Assembly (NCBI GenBank): GCA_037044905.1
Contig: JBAOKB010000048.1
Coordinates: 1 to 64,000, forward strand
Source of the DNA: Hortaea werneckii
Lineage: Eukaryota > Ascomycota > Dothideomycetes > Mycosphaerellales > Teratosphaeriaceae
DNA: 64,000 nt
Direction of reading: 5' to 3'
The position numbers were made by a program, and so were the translations under genes. Each line of letters opens with the position of its first letter. Within the stretch, counting starts at the first letter, position 1. The notes under the pieces were generated by a model. That model was not told the DNA's origin, did not search any database, and saw only the letters and a list, made by a program, of their open reading frames with translations. Positions 1 through 10,200 of this stretch are shown one piece after another.

Positions 1-3000
1 ATCTCGTCTCTGTCTATCTCTCTGCTAGCCCTCTCCGCTAACCTCGACCTCTTCTGCGCTTGCACTCTTTCTCCCTCTCTACTCATTCCTGTCCTCGCCT
101 CGTTTATGCTTCGCTCCCTCTCCTCTCTCTCTCCTATACTTCTTGCCCTCTTTAGCCCTCTTCCTTCCTCTGCTGCCTCTTCACACTCATCCCCAGCTTC
201 GGCCAACCCTGACCCTGATTCTCCCTCGTCGTCAACGTTGTCCGTACCTAACTCTGAGCCTCTCGGTGTTCCATCCTCGCTACCTTGTTCCATCGGCTCT
301 GACCCTGACCCGTCTGCTTCCTCTTGCTCCCTCCTTCTATGCTGCTGTGATGGAACGAACCCCCCTGTCCTCACTACAACCCTCGCCCTCCTTCCCGTTC
401 TTGTTAACCCTCTACATACATCACACACTTTCTCTCCGTTCTCGCATCCGATCCTGTCCGCCCTCCCATCCATCTCCCTGTCTAACACAACCCTCCTACA
501 CTTCTCCCCTTCCAGATATTCGTGCATCCCCCTTTCCATCACGAATCCCTTCTCCAAGATTTTCCGACCCCCTACTGTGTTGTAGCCTCTCATTAAGATC
601 GCCTCGCTTGCCTCTCCATCTCTTCCTGCCCTTCCACTTTCCTGTGCGTAATCCCTCACCAATTCCTTCACTCCCACGTGTACCACCACCCTGATGTGTG
701 GTGCATCCACCCCCATTCCCATCGCTGTCGTCGCCGCGAACACTCTGTGCGTCCCCTTGACCAGCTGTTCCAGAATCTTCCTTTTCATTTCTTCGTCTCC
801 GACCCTCCTGTAGTACACTGGACACCTCAGCACTTCTCCAATCTTCTTGCACTGCTCTACCCTCCGGCAGTACACTATGATCTGTCCCTCCTCGTGTTCT
901 TCCAGTTTCTTTCTTACCAACTCCGCTACCCTCTCCTCTTCTTCTCGCCGGTCGTACTCGACCACCTGGTAAGCGATGTTCCTCCTCGTCGTCGAGTCTC
1001 TTATCATCCGTACCGTCCTCTTCTCCAAGCCCATCGCTTCGAGCCAGCTCGACTCTTCCTTCGGTGGCAACGTTGCCGTGAGATACACCATCTGGCATCC
1101 CTTCCTGGCGAACTCCGCTAGCTCGAGCACTTTCGGCCTCCATGTCTCTGTCGAGTCCAGAACGATGTGGCTCTCGTCGACTACTATCCTGTCTAGCTCT
1201 CCGGTAGCTAGCTTGTCGTTGATGAACCTGTTGAACGCCTTCGTTACTGCGCTCTCGGGTGTTACTAGCACGATCCTCGCGTGCCTGGCGCTCTGGTCGG
1301 GCCATCTCCCGGCGTTGAGTCCGATCTCCTTGCATCTCCTCTCTAGATCGCTCCTTAGCGATATCAACGGCACCACTACCACCGTCACCCCTCCGACTGA
1401 GCAGAATGCCGGTAGCATGAACATCAGACTCTTGCCTCCTCCGGTCCTCATGACCATTACTACCTTCGGCTCGCCCGATACGATTGCCTTTAGCCCTTCC
1501 AGTTGTGAGCCTCTAAATGAAGCGTTCGGCCCCAGCATTTCCCTCAGACTCACGTTCAAGTCTGCCCTCCTCAACTTCGCCCACCTCTCTTCTTCTACCA
1601 TCTTCCTGTATTTCTCCAGATCGATCGTCGGCTTTCCATTACCTGTCGCAGTGGACGGCCACCTGATGAAGTGGTGCCATGACACGCTCACCTTTCTGAA
1701 CGATGCCTGCTCGGACTGCGTGCTGAACGGGTTCTCTGTCGTCAAGATCCCGTAGATCAACTCTTCCATCCTTTTACTGTGTCCGGATTGCATCTGCCTA
1801 TCTTCTGTTGTTACTCCTTCGTACAACCGATCGAGCTGTTTTGTCACTTCTTCCTCTGGGCAGTGTACCCTTTGGATGGCTGGGTATAGCTGCCTCCATG
1901 TCGACGGCGTTACAAAGAATCCGGCCTGGCATTTTGATAGCTCCCTCTTCATCACCCTCTTCAGCCTCTCTGTGTTCCAGAAGCCGTCTATGCTGAGTGC
2001 CTGCAGCTTGCCCTCTTTCGCTTTTCCTCCATTCCTCGGCCTGCTTCGCGCCTCCCTCCCACTGACCATCCGATCTCCTGCCGTTCCTTCGTCATCACCT
2101 CCATCCGCCTCGCTTTCACTGCTCGGGCTTGTGCTCGATTCGCTCTCGCTTCCTGAACTGCCCTCTTCCCCGTCGCTTTCCCTTCCTCCTTCTTCGCTCC
2201 CACTCTCCTCCTCCTCCCTGACTCCGTCGACCTCGCCTTCCCATTTCTTTTCCGGCTCCGGCTCCCACAGATATTTGCTGAAGTCGAACTCGCCCCTGAC
2301 TTCCCACCTGAGCATGTGCACGAACGGTTCCACTAGCCACAAATGGTACACCAACAGCTTTCCCACCTCTTGCGGCAGATACCTGTGGATTATCTTCGCT
2401 TCGCCGCTCTTGCTGTAGCCTTTGTGGTAGCCCGTCACCAGCTCGACCATGCCATTGTCAACAAAAACACCCCTCTGCGCTCGCGCACTCTCTCCGTTCT
2501 CGGTCCTGATGCTGACAACTTCCGTCCCTCTGGCTGGAGCTCCCCCTGCCATGTGACACAACACTATCAGCTCCTCCTTGAACAGAGTCACCTCCCGGAA
2601 GTACTGCTCCACCTTGGTCGTGTTCCACTTTAGCTCACTCCTGTCCCTCACTTCACTCATGTCGATATTTTGTAGAAAGTACTTGGTTATTCGGTCCTCT
2701 CTCATGGCCCGGCTCCACAACCACTTCCTGCTCTCCACGTCTTTCCCGTCCGGCCTCCTGACTCTGCCCAAGACTTCATCGTTTCTCTCATCGTCCAAGA
2801 AGCTCCAACCCTCGGTGAGATCGCTTGGGTTGTCGAACAGTCTGTCCAGATGCAAGATCGGCAGTTCCTCCTCTTGCTGTAAGAACATCAACCGCTTCGT
2901 GAGCCTCCCCAGACACCTTTCCCACAGCGAGTGTAGTGCATCTCTGAGATCTCCCATGCTGAAGCTGATCTTGTCGATGGCGACCTGTTGGCATCTGTTC

Positions 3001-4550
3001 ATCCAAGTGACCCGTGCCCCGGCTTTCTCCGTGAACCTGATCCTCATTCCAAAAGTCTTCATGTGCAAGACCCTGTCCATCGGGCTCGCTGGTCCCCCGT
3101 ATTCCTGAAGACACAACAGCCTGGGCACCATATCGTGCACCCCTTCTACAATGCTGACCGCTTCTTTTCTCGCCTCACTCTCACCTATCCCGGCTCCGAT
3201 CAGCCGGTCGATGTCGTCTTGCCTCTGCTTGTAAGCCATGAACACCACCAGAGCCTTACAGACCGTGACGATGGCCGCCAGCTTCGGCGTGAAGTTGAAC
3301 ACGCTTACCCATCCTGCGTCTTCGGTGTCCAAGCCGAGAACTGCCAATGCGGACAGAAAGCCGCTTTGGAACTCGTCGTCTAGCAGCTCCTGGTCGAGCA
3401 TGCTGGCCCAGAAAAGAACGATGGACCATTGTAACTCGTCTTCGCAGACCTTTCTGGCTCCCTTGTCTAGAGCGGCGGTCTCTCGTCTGGCGAGACTTTG
3501 CATTGCTCCCAGCCTCCTCGCTTGCCCATCCGTCAACGTGTAGTCTGGCTTGTTCTCCCATGTCTGACTCCTCCAAAGATATCTCAGCATTGATACCCAG
3601 ACCCTGGAGTATTTCTTCTTCGTACTGGCCTCGTGTTTGCTGTAGAATGGAGTCTCGTTGTTCGCGGCCCCGGTTTCCTTCCTGTTCACGTAGTGAAGAG
3701 CGGACCTTGGGATCGTCCGCGGACTGCTGACGTCCATGGCCTTCTTGATCACCCTGCCGGTCGCTCTGCAAGCTCTCTCGATCGCCTCCTCTTCTTCATC
3801 CACGCTCTCTATCCCCCGCTCGTCCGCCTCAAGCTTTGGCGCCGCACTTAGACTAGCCCGTAGCTCTTCTTTCTCAAACCCAGCCAGATGGTGAGCCCAG
3901 CTGGTGTGTTCCAGCCATGGATCCATTTCAGACCTGACATTGCTGACGTTCACCTTCCTGTGATGGTGCGCCTCCCGCAGCTTCCTCTTGAGTCCATCGG
4001 CTACCTCATCTGTCAACTTCTGCGCCCTGTCCTCGGGCTCGCAGCCATGACCGCCTCCTAGCATCCGTGGCGCTGGCGGTAGCACTTTAAAGAGCTTAGT
4101 CCACTGCGCATACTTGAAGAATCTCTGACAGCAGTGACCTTCCGTGAACGGCTGGTTTGCGGCGGGTCGACTCCTCAAACTCCCTCGACCTCCTCTGCTT
4201 TTGGCGCTGTTCCAGCCGTGTTCCTTTCTACAGTGCGCCTCGATCCCCTTTTTACTCTCCCTCAGCAACCCGCACGCTTTGCACTGTGAGCATTGCTCGA
4301 TGACCGGGCCGAGCTCCTGGATCGCTTCCTGTTCGGCGGCGGGGTACACGACGTCTTCTGACCTATAAGCGACGTGGTCGAGTTTTTCCACTTGTTCGAT
4401 TATTCCTTTCCTAGTGCTCACTGTTAGCGTCTGGTGACTTTGGCTGAGATGCGCCTTGATTTGGTCTGGAACCACTGCAAACTTGCAATCTCTACAAACG
4501 ATGATTTGAAAATTCTGGAAGTGTACGAACAGACTCTCAAAAGCGTCCAT
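1..4550 (-). CDS. RecQ-family telomere-linked helicase, C-terminal end cut off by window edge
   Basis: One open minus-strand frame runs from ATG at 4550 to the left edge (about 1516 codons; the stop lies outside). The N-terminus has a C2H2-like motif (C19, C22, H34, H39; CRDCKFAVVPDQIKAHL) and a second Cys/His group near residues 88-110, as in the OrsD/DUF3505-like heads of fungal subtelomeric helicases. A long conserved middle part follows, then an acidic Ser/Glu stretch. Near residue 1040 is Walker A (MRTGGGKSLMF), near 1125 the DExH box (VVDESHIVLD), near 1305 motif VI (QESGRAGRDG), then a C-X2-C (KVCDVC). These are SF2 RecQ signatures, so ATP-dependent DNA unwinding is expected. Copies of this family usually sit next to fungal telomeres. 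The gene is not RIP-damaged although it lies beside a heavily mutated block. The helicase call is firm; the function of the first 900 residues is unknown. Confidence 0.85.
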   Translation of the reverse strand, partial: MDAFESLFVHFQNFQIIVCRDCKFAVVPDQIKAHLSQSHQTLTVSTRKGIIEQVEKLDHVAYRSEDVVYPAAEQEAIQELGPVIEQCSQCKACGLLRESKKGIEAHCRKEHGWNSAKSRGGRGSLRSRPAANQPFTEGHCCQRFFKYAQWTKLFKVLPPAPRMLGGGHGCEPEDRAQKLTDEVADGLKRKLREAHHHRKVNVSNVRSEMDPWLEHTSWAHHLAGFEKEELRASLSAAPKLEADERGIESVDEEEEAIERACRATGRVIKKAMDVSSPRTIPRSALHYVNRKETGAANNETPFYSKHEASTKKKYSRVWVSMLRYLWRSQTWENKPDYTLTDGQARRLGAMQSLARRETAALDKGARKVCEDELQWSIVLFWASMLDQELLDDEFQSGFLSALAVLGLDTEDAGWVSVFNFTPKLAAIVTVCKALVVFMAYKQRQDDIDRLIGAGIGESEARKEAVSIVEGVHDMVPRLLCLQEYGGPASPMDRVLHMKTFGMRIRFTEKAGARVTWMNRCQQVAIDKISFSMGDLRDALHSLWERCLGRLTKRLMFLQQEEELPILHLDRLFDNPSDLTEGWSFLDDERNDEVLGRVRRPDGKDVESRKWLWSRAMREDRITKYFLQNIDMSEVRDRSELKWNTTKVEQYFREVTLFKEELIVLCHMAGGAPARGTEVVSIRTENGESARAQRGVFVDNGMVELVTGYHKGYSKSGEAKIIHRYLPQEVGKLLVYHLWLVEPFVHMLRWEVRGEFDFSKYLWEPEPEKKWEGEVDGVREEEESGSEEGGRESDGEEGSSGSESESSTSPSSESEADGGDDEGTAGDRMVSGREARSRPRNGGKAKEGKLQALSIDGFWNTERLKRVMKRELSKCQAGFFVTPSTWRQLYPAIQRVHCPEEEVTKQLDRLYEGVTTEDRQMQSGHSKRMEELIYGILTTENPFSTQSEQASFRKVSVSWHHFIRWPSTATGNGKPTIDLEKYRKMVEEERWAKLRRADLNVSLREMLGPNASFRGSQLEGLKAIVSGEPKVVMVMRTGGGKSLMFMLPAFCSVGGVTVVVVPLISLRSDLERRCKEIGLNAGRWPDQSARHARIVLVTPESAVTKAFNRFINDKLATGELDRIVVDESHIVLDSTETWRPKVLELAEFARKGCQMVYLTATLPPKEESSWLEAMGLEKRTVRMIRDSTTRRNIAYQVVEYDRREEEERVAELVRKKLEEHEEGQIIVYCRRVEQCKKIGEVLRCPVYYRRVGDEEMKRKILEQLVKGTHRVFAATTAMGMGVDAPHIRVVVHVGVKELVRDYAQESGRAGRDGEASEAILMRGYNTVGGRKILEKGFVMERGMHEYLEGEKCRRVVLDREMDGRADRIGCENGEKVCDVCRGLTRTGRRARVVVRTGGFVPSQQHRRREQEEADGSGSEPMEQGSEDGTPRGSELGTDNVDDEGESGSGLAEAGDECEEAAEEGRGLKRARSIGEREERERSINEARTGMSREGERVQAQKRSRLAERASREIDRDE

Positions 4551-5110
4551 GGTGTATTAGCTGTCGAGCAACGTGTCTGTCCTGATGTTTCGGTCGGCGG
4601 CCTCGCCTGGGCTCAGCTGCACCGACCCCTGTCACAGAATTTTCGCGATCCCTGTCGCGATGGCGCGGTCACACATGATGGGGTTGAACGTTAGCTACAT
4701 GCTACAAGAGTCGGTGGTCTTGCTGGGTGCTTTTCTGCACCTTTGTTGGTGTATTTCTATCTACCCTACCTCTTCGCGAGCGTCCAGCCTGCGCTTCCGG
4801 CGGTCCCTCAATTCCAGCCGAACCGCCGTTACGCCCGCCGACCCTAACCCTAAGCCTTTGCGAGCGGAACTTCACACAGAATGTCGGGATTTTCGAACCG
4901 CGATAACAATTCACCACGCGGGTCTCCCGCTCCGATGTTGAAAACTCACGAGTAAAGTGCCTACGGATTGGAAACTCACCGAGTTTGAAACGATTCCGAC
5001 CGGTACTTTTCATTCCTTCTGCCCCCGGTTTTTCATGGAATCTGCCCCCTCCGGCGAATTCGGTGGCCCGTGCCCCCCACGCATTATCATGGAATCCGCC
5101 CCGGATTCTT
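4551..5110. other. 5' flank of the helicase gene, GC-rich, no gene seen
   Basis: This stretch holds no convincing gene. It contains telomere-like motifs at 4841-4854 and loosely repeated C-rich phrases between about 5015 and 5100 (TGCCCCC...TCATGGAATC occurs twice with variation). It ends abruptly where the AT-rich block starts. Confidence 0.5.
4841..4854 (+). repeat. Interstitial telomere-like repeat (CCCTAA)2
   Basis: ACCCTAACCCTAAG is two units of the CCCTAA/TTAGGG telomere repeat, about 290 bp upstream of the helicase start. A similar CCCTAACCCTAAG lies at 10783-10795 inside the AT-rich block and a third short one near 39290-39300. Two units can occur by chance; the position beside a telomere-linked helicase is what makes it notable. 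Confidence 0.5.
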
Positions 5111-7610
5111 TGAAGGATTGAGGGTAGGCAAAAATATTATATATACGAAGACATATAGGTCTCTTAGGCTCTATACTAGTCCTAACTATAGTAGTAAAAA
5201 AGGCAACTATAGATACTATAGTTAACTAGAAGGCCTCTTTAAGATAGCTTATTAGAGAGGCCTAGAGCTAGTATTAAAGAAAGAAGGTAGTATAGGTAGT
5301 CTAGCTAACTATATTTAGGGTAAACTAGAGTATATTCTAGTAGAATAGGTTAACTAGTAGCTAGAGTATATTAAAGTAGTACTAGTAGGTTATAAGGTCG
5401 AGCCTATACTAGTTAAGAGAGAAGGTAGCTAGGTTACTATTAGTATTATTACTTTCTAAGCTACTCTCCTCTTCTCTAGTATACTAGTATATTCTCTTCT
5501 ATAATTAGTAAGAGTATCCTATAGGCCTAGAGTTAGTAGTAAGCTTAAGGATATTAAAGAGGGTACTTAGTATTATAGTTACTATCTCCTTATCCTTAGT
5601 CGACTATATAAGGTAACTAGTAGTACTAGCTTAACTAGACCTAGAGAGGATGCTAAATATACTATATAGCTATTAGTTAAGCTATAACTAGATAAATTTA
5701 AAGGTATAGTTTAGCTAGAAGATATAGTAAGGGAGGTAGGTACCTTTCTCTTCTACTATACTAGCTAGTATTACTAGTTAGTCGTTTAGTATAGTAGTCT
5801 CGAGGAATAGTATAAGCGAGATCTAGACTTCGTTATATATATTAGACCTAATATTAGCCTTTAAGTATATATTAAAACTTTTATATATATCTACTATAGT
5901 AGCCTTAAAGGCCTATAGATAGTACTTTTAGCTTAGTAGGTAGCTCTAGCTATAGTACAACTTATACTAGAGTTAGTTAATAGTATACTATAAGTATATA
6001 ATCTACTAGTAGAGCTAGTCTAAGAAGGCAAGACTAGTTAACTAGCTAGGAGAGGTAAAGAGGTCCTTAGATATAATATAGGACTAGAAGAAGGTAAGAC
6101 TACTAATATAGGCACTTAACTAAGTAAGAGGGCTTCTATATATAGTACTAGTATTAGTAGTCCTATACTATATAAATATAGTAGGCTAGATATCTATTAA
6201 CTTAGTAAGGGCAAGTAGATAGGTAGACTAGGGGACAACTATATAGTACTCTCTCTTACCCTTATTATCGATATAGGCCTTATCTTTGTAGCTAAAGTTA
6301 TACTAGATATAGAGTATACTTATATAGTATATATTAAAGGCCTATTAGAGATAGGAAAGAGTCTTCTAATATAGCTACTTAAACTTTTAACTATAGAGGC
6401 AGTTCTTGTAGCTATATTTAATAGTAATTAGCTTAACCCTATACTATTTTAGATTACTATCCTTATATAGTAGTTCCTATAACTTCTACTAGAACTAGTA
6501 GAGTAGTAGTAAATCCTCCTTACCTATATAATCGAGAGACTAGTTAGGGTTATTAAAAGGGAGGTTATATTCTAGCTTAACAAACAACTAGTTTCTAGCT
6601 TTAGTAGACTAGCGCTACTAGCTAAGTAACTACTAGAGCGTATTAGTAAACAAGTATAGATAGTACTCTAGGATATAGTATAAAAATATAGTAGTAAGGG
6701 CTAGTTAGAGGAACATATTAACAAAGTATTTCTATTCTATATAGTTAAGATAATAATACTAGTAGATATCTTAGGTAGTAGATTCTTTAGTAGTACTAAG
6801 TAGGAGATATAGGAAGAAAATATATATATTAAAGGCTTAACTACTTATAGACTAGAATAACTAGAGGTACTTATAGTATTAGAGGTTAATCCTAGTAGAA
6901 GTAATACAAGTATACTAGTTACTAGTAATAGTCTTAGAAAAGTAGAGATAGTAGAAGACTTCGACCCCTTTGTAGAATACTCCTAGTAATATAAGAGGAA
7001 GGATTAATATATTAATATCCTAGAAACGTATCTAGTATACTAGTTACTCTCTAGTCTAGTATATATAGGACTACTTAAGAGAGAGCTTTAGAGGCGAACG
7101 ACTAAGACTAGTAGTTCTAGTAAGAATACGCTACTATAGTATTATCTAGAAGATATTAGGATCGAAGGATAGAAGTTAGTTTTCTAATATAATAAGGTAT
7201 AGTATATTATATATAATAATACTATCCTACTTACCTAGTAGGCCTTAAGTACTATAGATAATAAAGTTATATAAGCCTATACTACTTAACTAGTCTTCTA
7301 TAGTATAACTAAAAAAAGAGTAGTTATACCTATAGCTTATAAACTAGAAGGCCTATATAAGGCAAGCCTTACTATATAGGCTTAGCTAAGAAGGTACTCC
7401 CTTATTATTATCTTACTCTTAAATGTCTATATCTAGACTACCTATCTAGAGTCTATTCTATTAGTAGTAGTTCTATTATCCTATAACAAGGTTACTACTC
7501 TTAGACTCGCTAGGTATAGAGCTAGTATTATTATCTAGGTCCTTACTAAATTAAAGGTAGAGTAGGTATATAGGTTATTATAGTAGTAAGAGTATCTTTC
7601 TATTTTAAAA

Positions 7611-7995
7611 CTAGTCGTTAGAGTTAGTAAACTATTTATTATAGTTAGGTAAACTATAGTAGAAGAGAGACTAGTCGTTAGAGTTAGTAGACTATTTGTT
7701 ATAGTTAGGTAAATTATATTAGAAGAGAGACTATTTGTCGCAGTTAGGTAGACTATAGTAAAAGAGAGGCTAGTTATTAGAATTAGTAGACTATTCGTTA
7801 TAGTTAGTAGACTATAGTAGAAGAGAGACTAGTTGTTAGGTAGACTATAGTAGAAGAGAGACTAGTTATTATAGTTAAGTAGACTATAGTAGGAGGTAGA
7901 CTAGTTATTATAGTTAAGTAGACTATAGTAGGAGGGAGACTAGTCGTTATAGTTAGGTAGACTATAGTAGAAGGGAGAATAGTTATTATAGTTAA
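7611..7995. repeat. Composite minisatellite, 60-bp then about 39-bp units
   Basis: The phrase CTAGT-CGTTA..GTTAGGTAGACTATAGTAGAAGAGAGA recurs with variation (shown in parts). The first copies are spaced exactly 60 bp (7611, 7671). Later copies from about 7861 shorten to about 39-40 bp (7861, 7899, 7939). Copies differ mostly by C/T and G/A changes. The array lies inside the RIP-degraded block. Confidence 0.7.
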
Positions 7996-9861
7996 AGCCT
8001 ACTATATAGTAGTACTCTTCTTATATAGTAAGGCTATCGTTAGTATCTAGTATTACTACCTCTCTATTATCCTAGCTAAACTTATACTTCTCTATTAAAG
8101 CGTAAGAGTAGGGCATCTCTACCTCTTATATAACCTTTTCTCTTTATATATGCCTTCTCTATATTATTTCCTCTCTACTAACTTTATATCTACTATAACC
8201 TATTGCCTCTACCTAGTATCTTTTATAACTATTACTATAGATAGATAGTACTAGTCTTATTCTTCCTTATTATAGTATTAACTATTTAAGGTAGTAGATA
8301 AGTAGGTTATTTATTATATTCTAGGCCCTAGGGAGTCTAATAGGGCTTAGGAGTAGTTAGCTACTAAAACTATTACTACTAGAACTACTATTACTACTAC
8401 TATATTAGTATTAAGTCCTTAGTACTAGGTAGCGTAGTATATTAGGACTAGTAGAGTAGTTATATAATAGCTATATTAGCTATATATTATATAGAGATAC
8501 TATAAGGTAGCGACTAGTAGTTATTATTATATTATAACTAGTTATGTTCTTAGATTACTATTAAATAGCTTTACTAGAAGTACTATCCTATACTAGTAGT
8601 AGTTAACTTAGACTAGCTACTATCTCTAGTACGCTTAACTAAGGACTAGTAGAACTAGTTATACTCTAGTTATAGGCTACTTATACTCTCTATCGAGCCT
8701 CTCTTTACTATTATATCTTCTACTTACATACCTAGTACTTAAAGGTAGCCTACTCTTTCTCTATATAATTAGGTACCTTACTAACTATCTTATAAAGACT
8801 AGCTAACTAGTCCCCTTAGTAAAATAGAAAAAGATAAAGGAAGAAGTAGAAAGGCGAATTAGAGAGGTTAGGACTAGTAGAGGTAGTCTTTCTATAATAG
8901 GTAAAGTAAATCTTACTAAGACCCTATAGACTTTAGGACTAGGATAGGCGAGGCAATTCTTATTAAGACCCTCCCTAAATTCTAGACCCTCGGCCTACCT
9001 CTAACCTAAACTCCCCCTATAGTATAGGTAAGGTAATCCTACCTATCTAGGATAATACTATAGGAGACTTAGCTAATAAAAGAGATAAGGTATATAGATA
9101 GTACCTTAGCTATACCTCGAAAAGTATAGGACTTATTATTTCGCTATTAGTAAAAAGTATAGGGCTATAGTTAGATATACTAATATAGAGGTAAGCAAAA
9201 GCTATTTTATTAAAGTAATAAAAAGTATATATACTTCTAAGCCTATATAAGGCTTAGATAGTAGAAGAAGGCTATAAAAAGGAAATAGGTAAGCTTATTA
9301 GAAGGGAGGATAGAGAGGAAGTTTATAGATATAGACTTCTTATTAAATAGTAGGTAATAGACATAGGTATTATAAGGGTTAGAAAAGGTAAAATTAGTAC
9401 TCGCGAAGAGTTAGAATACTAAATAGGATAGCAATATAGATAGTATAATAGTTAAGTTATAATACTATTAGATTTGCCTTATTATTTATTCTAGATAATA
9501 TTAAACTCTATACTTATATTAGATATAACTATTTAATAGTACCTTAGTACTATATAGAATTTACCTATATAAGCCTAGGTAACTTATAGGTAGATAAGTA
9601 GTAAGTAAAAGCAAGTAATACCTATTTCTATCTATATATCTATAGATAAACTATATAAAAGTATAGGTATAGATAGCTAAAAGTAGACACCTCTACTAAT
9701 AGATAGAATAGTAGATATAAGTACTAATTTACGAAAGCTAATCTTAGAAGATATAGATAGTAAAAAACAACCTACCTACTAAGTTATATTCTACTAGTAA
9801 GGAGGAGGTCCTTAATATATATATATCTATAAGAGACTAAATAAGACCTTACTATAAGATA

Positions 9862-10200
9862 TATACTAAGTTGTCCTAGTTAGGTAGCGGAAAGCTTACT
9901 AATAGAGTAAAGAACAAGTTTTCTAGCTAACCTAGGTAGTTAAGTAAAGCTTACTAACTAGATACAAAAGTATTTTTATTTTAACCTAAGTAATAAGTAG
10001 ATCTTACTAATAGGATATAAAAGTATTTTTGTTTTAACCTAGGTAATAATAAAATCTTACTAATAAGATAGAAAAGTATTTTTAGTTTAACCTAGGCGAC
10101 AAGTAAAGCTTACTACTTAAATAGAAAAGTGTTTTTAGTCCTACCTAAGTAGCTAATAAGGCTTACTAGCTAGAGAGGGAAGGGCTTTTTAGCTTAACCT
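9862..10200. repeat. 53-bp tandem repeat, about six copies
   Basis: The phrase AAGTATTTTTxTTTTAACCT, followed by an AAGCTTACTAA-like stretch, recurs at 9915, 9968, 10021, 10074 and 10127, spaced 53 bp, with a more diverged copy near 10181 and a partial one before 9915. It lies in the AT-rich block and has no coding sense. Confidence 0.75.

Noticed and set aside
496..1335. Arg/Glu-rich 279-codon minus-strand frame
   Set aside because: It is the wrong frame of the helicase gene; the correct frame shows RecQ motifs throughout.
7611..10200. Tandem arrays considered as CRISPR
   Set aside because: Repeats are contiguous with no unique spacers and lie in RIP-mutated fungal DNA; they are minisatellites.
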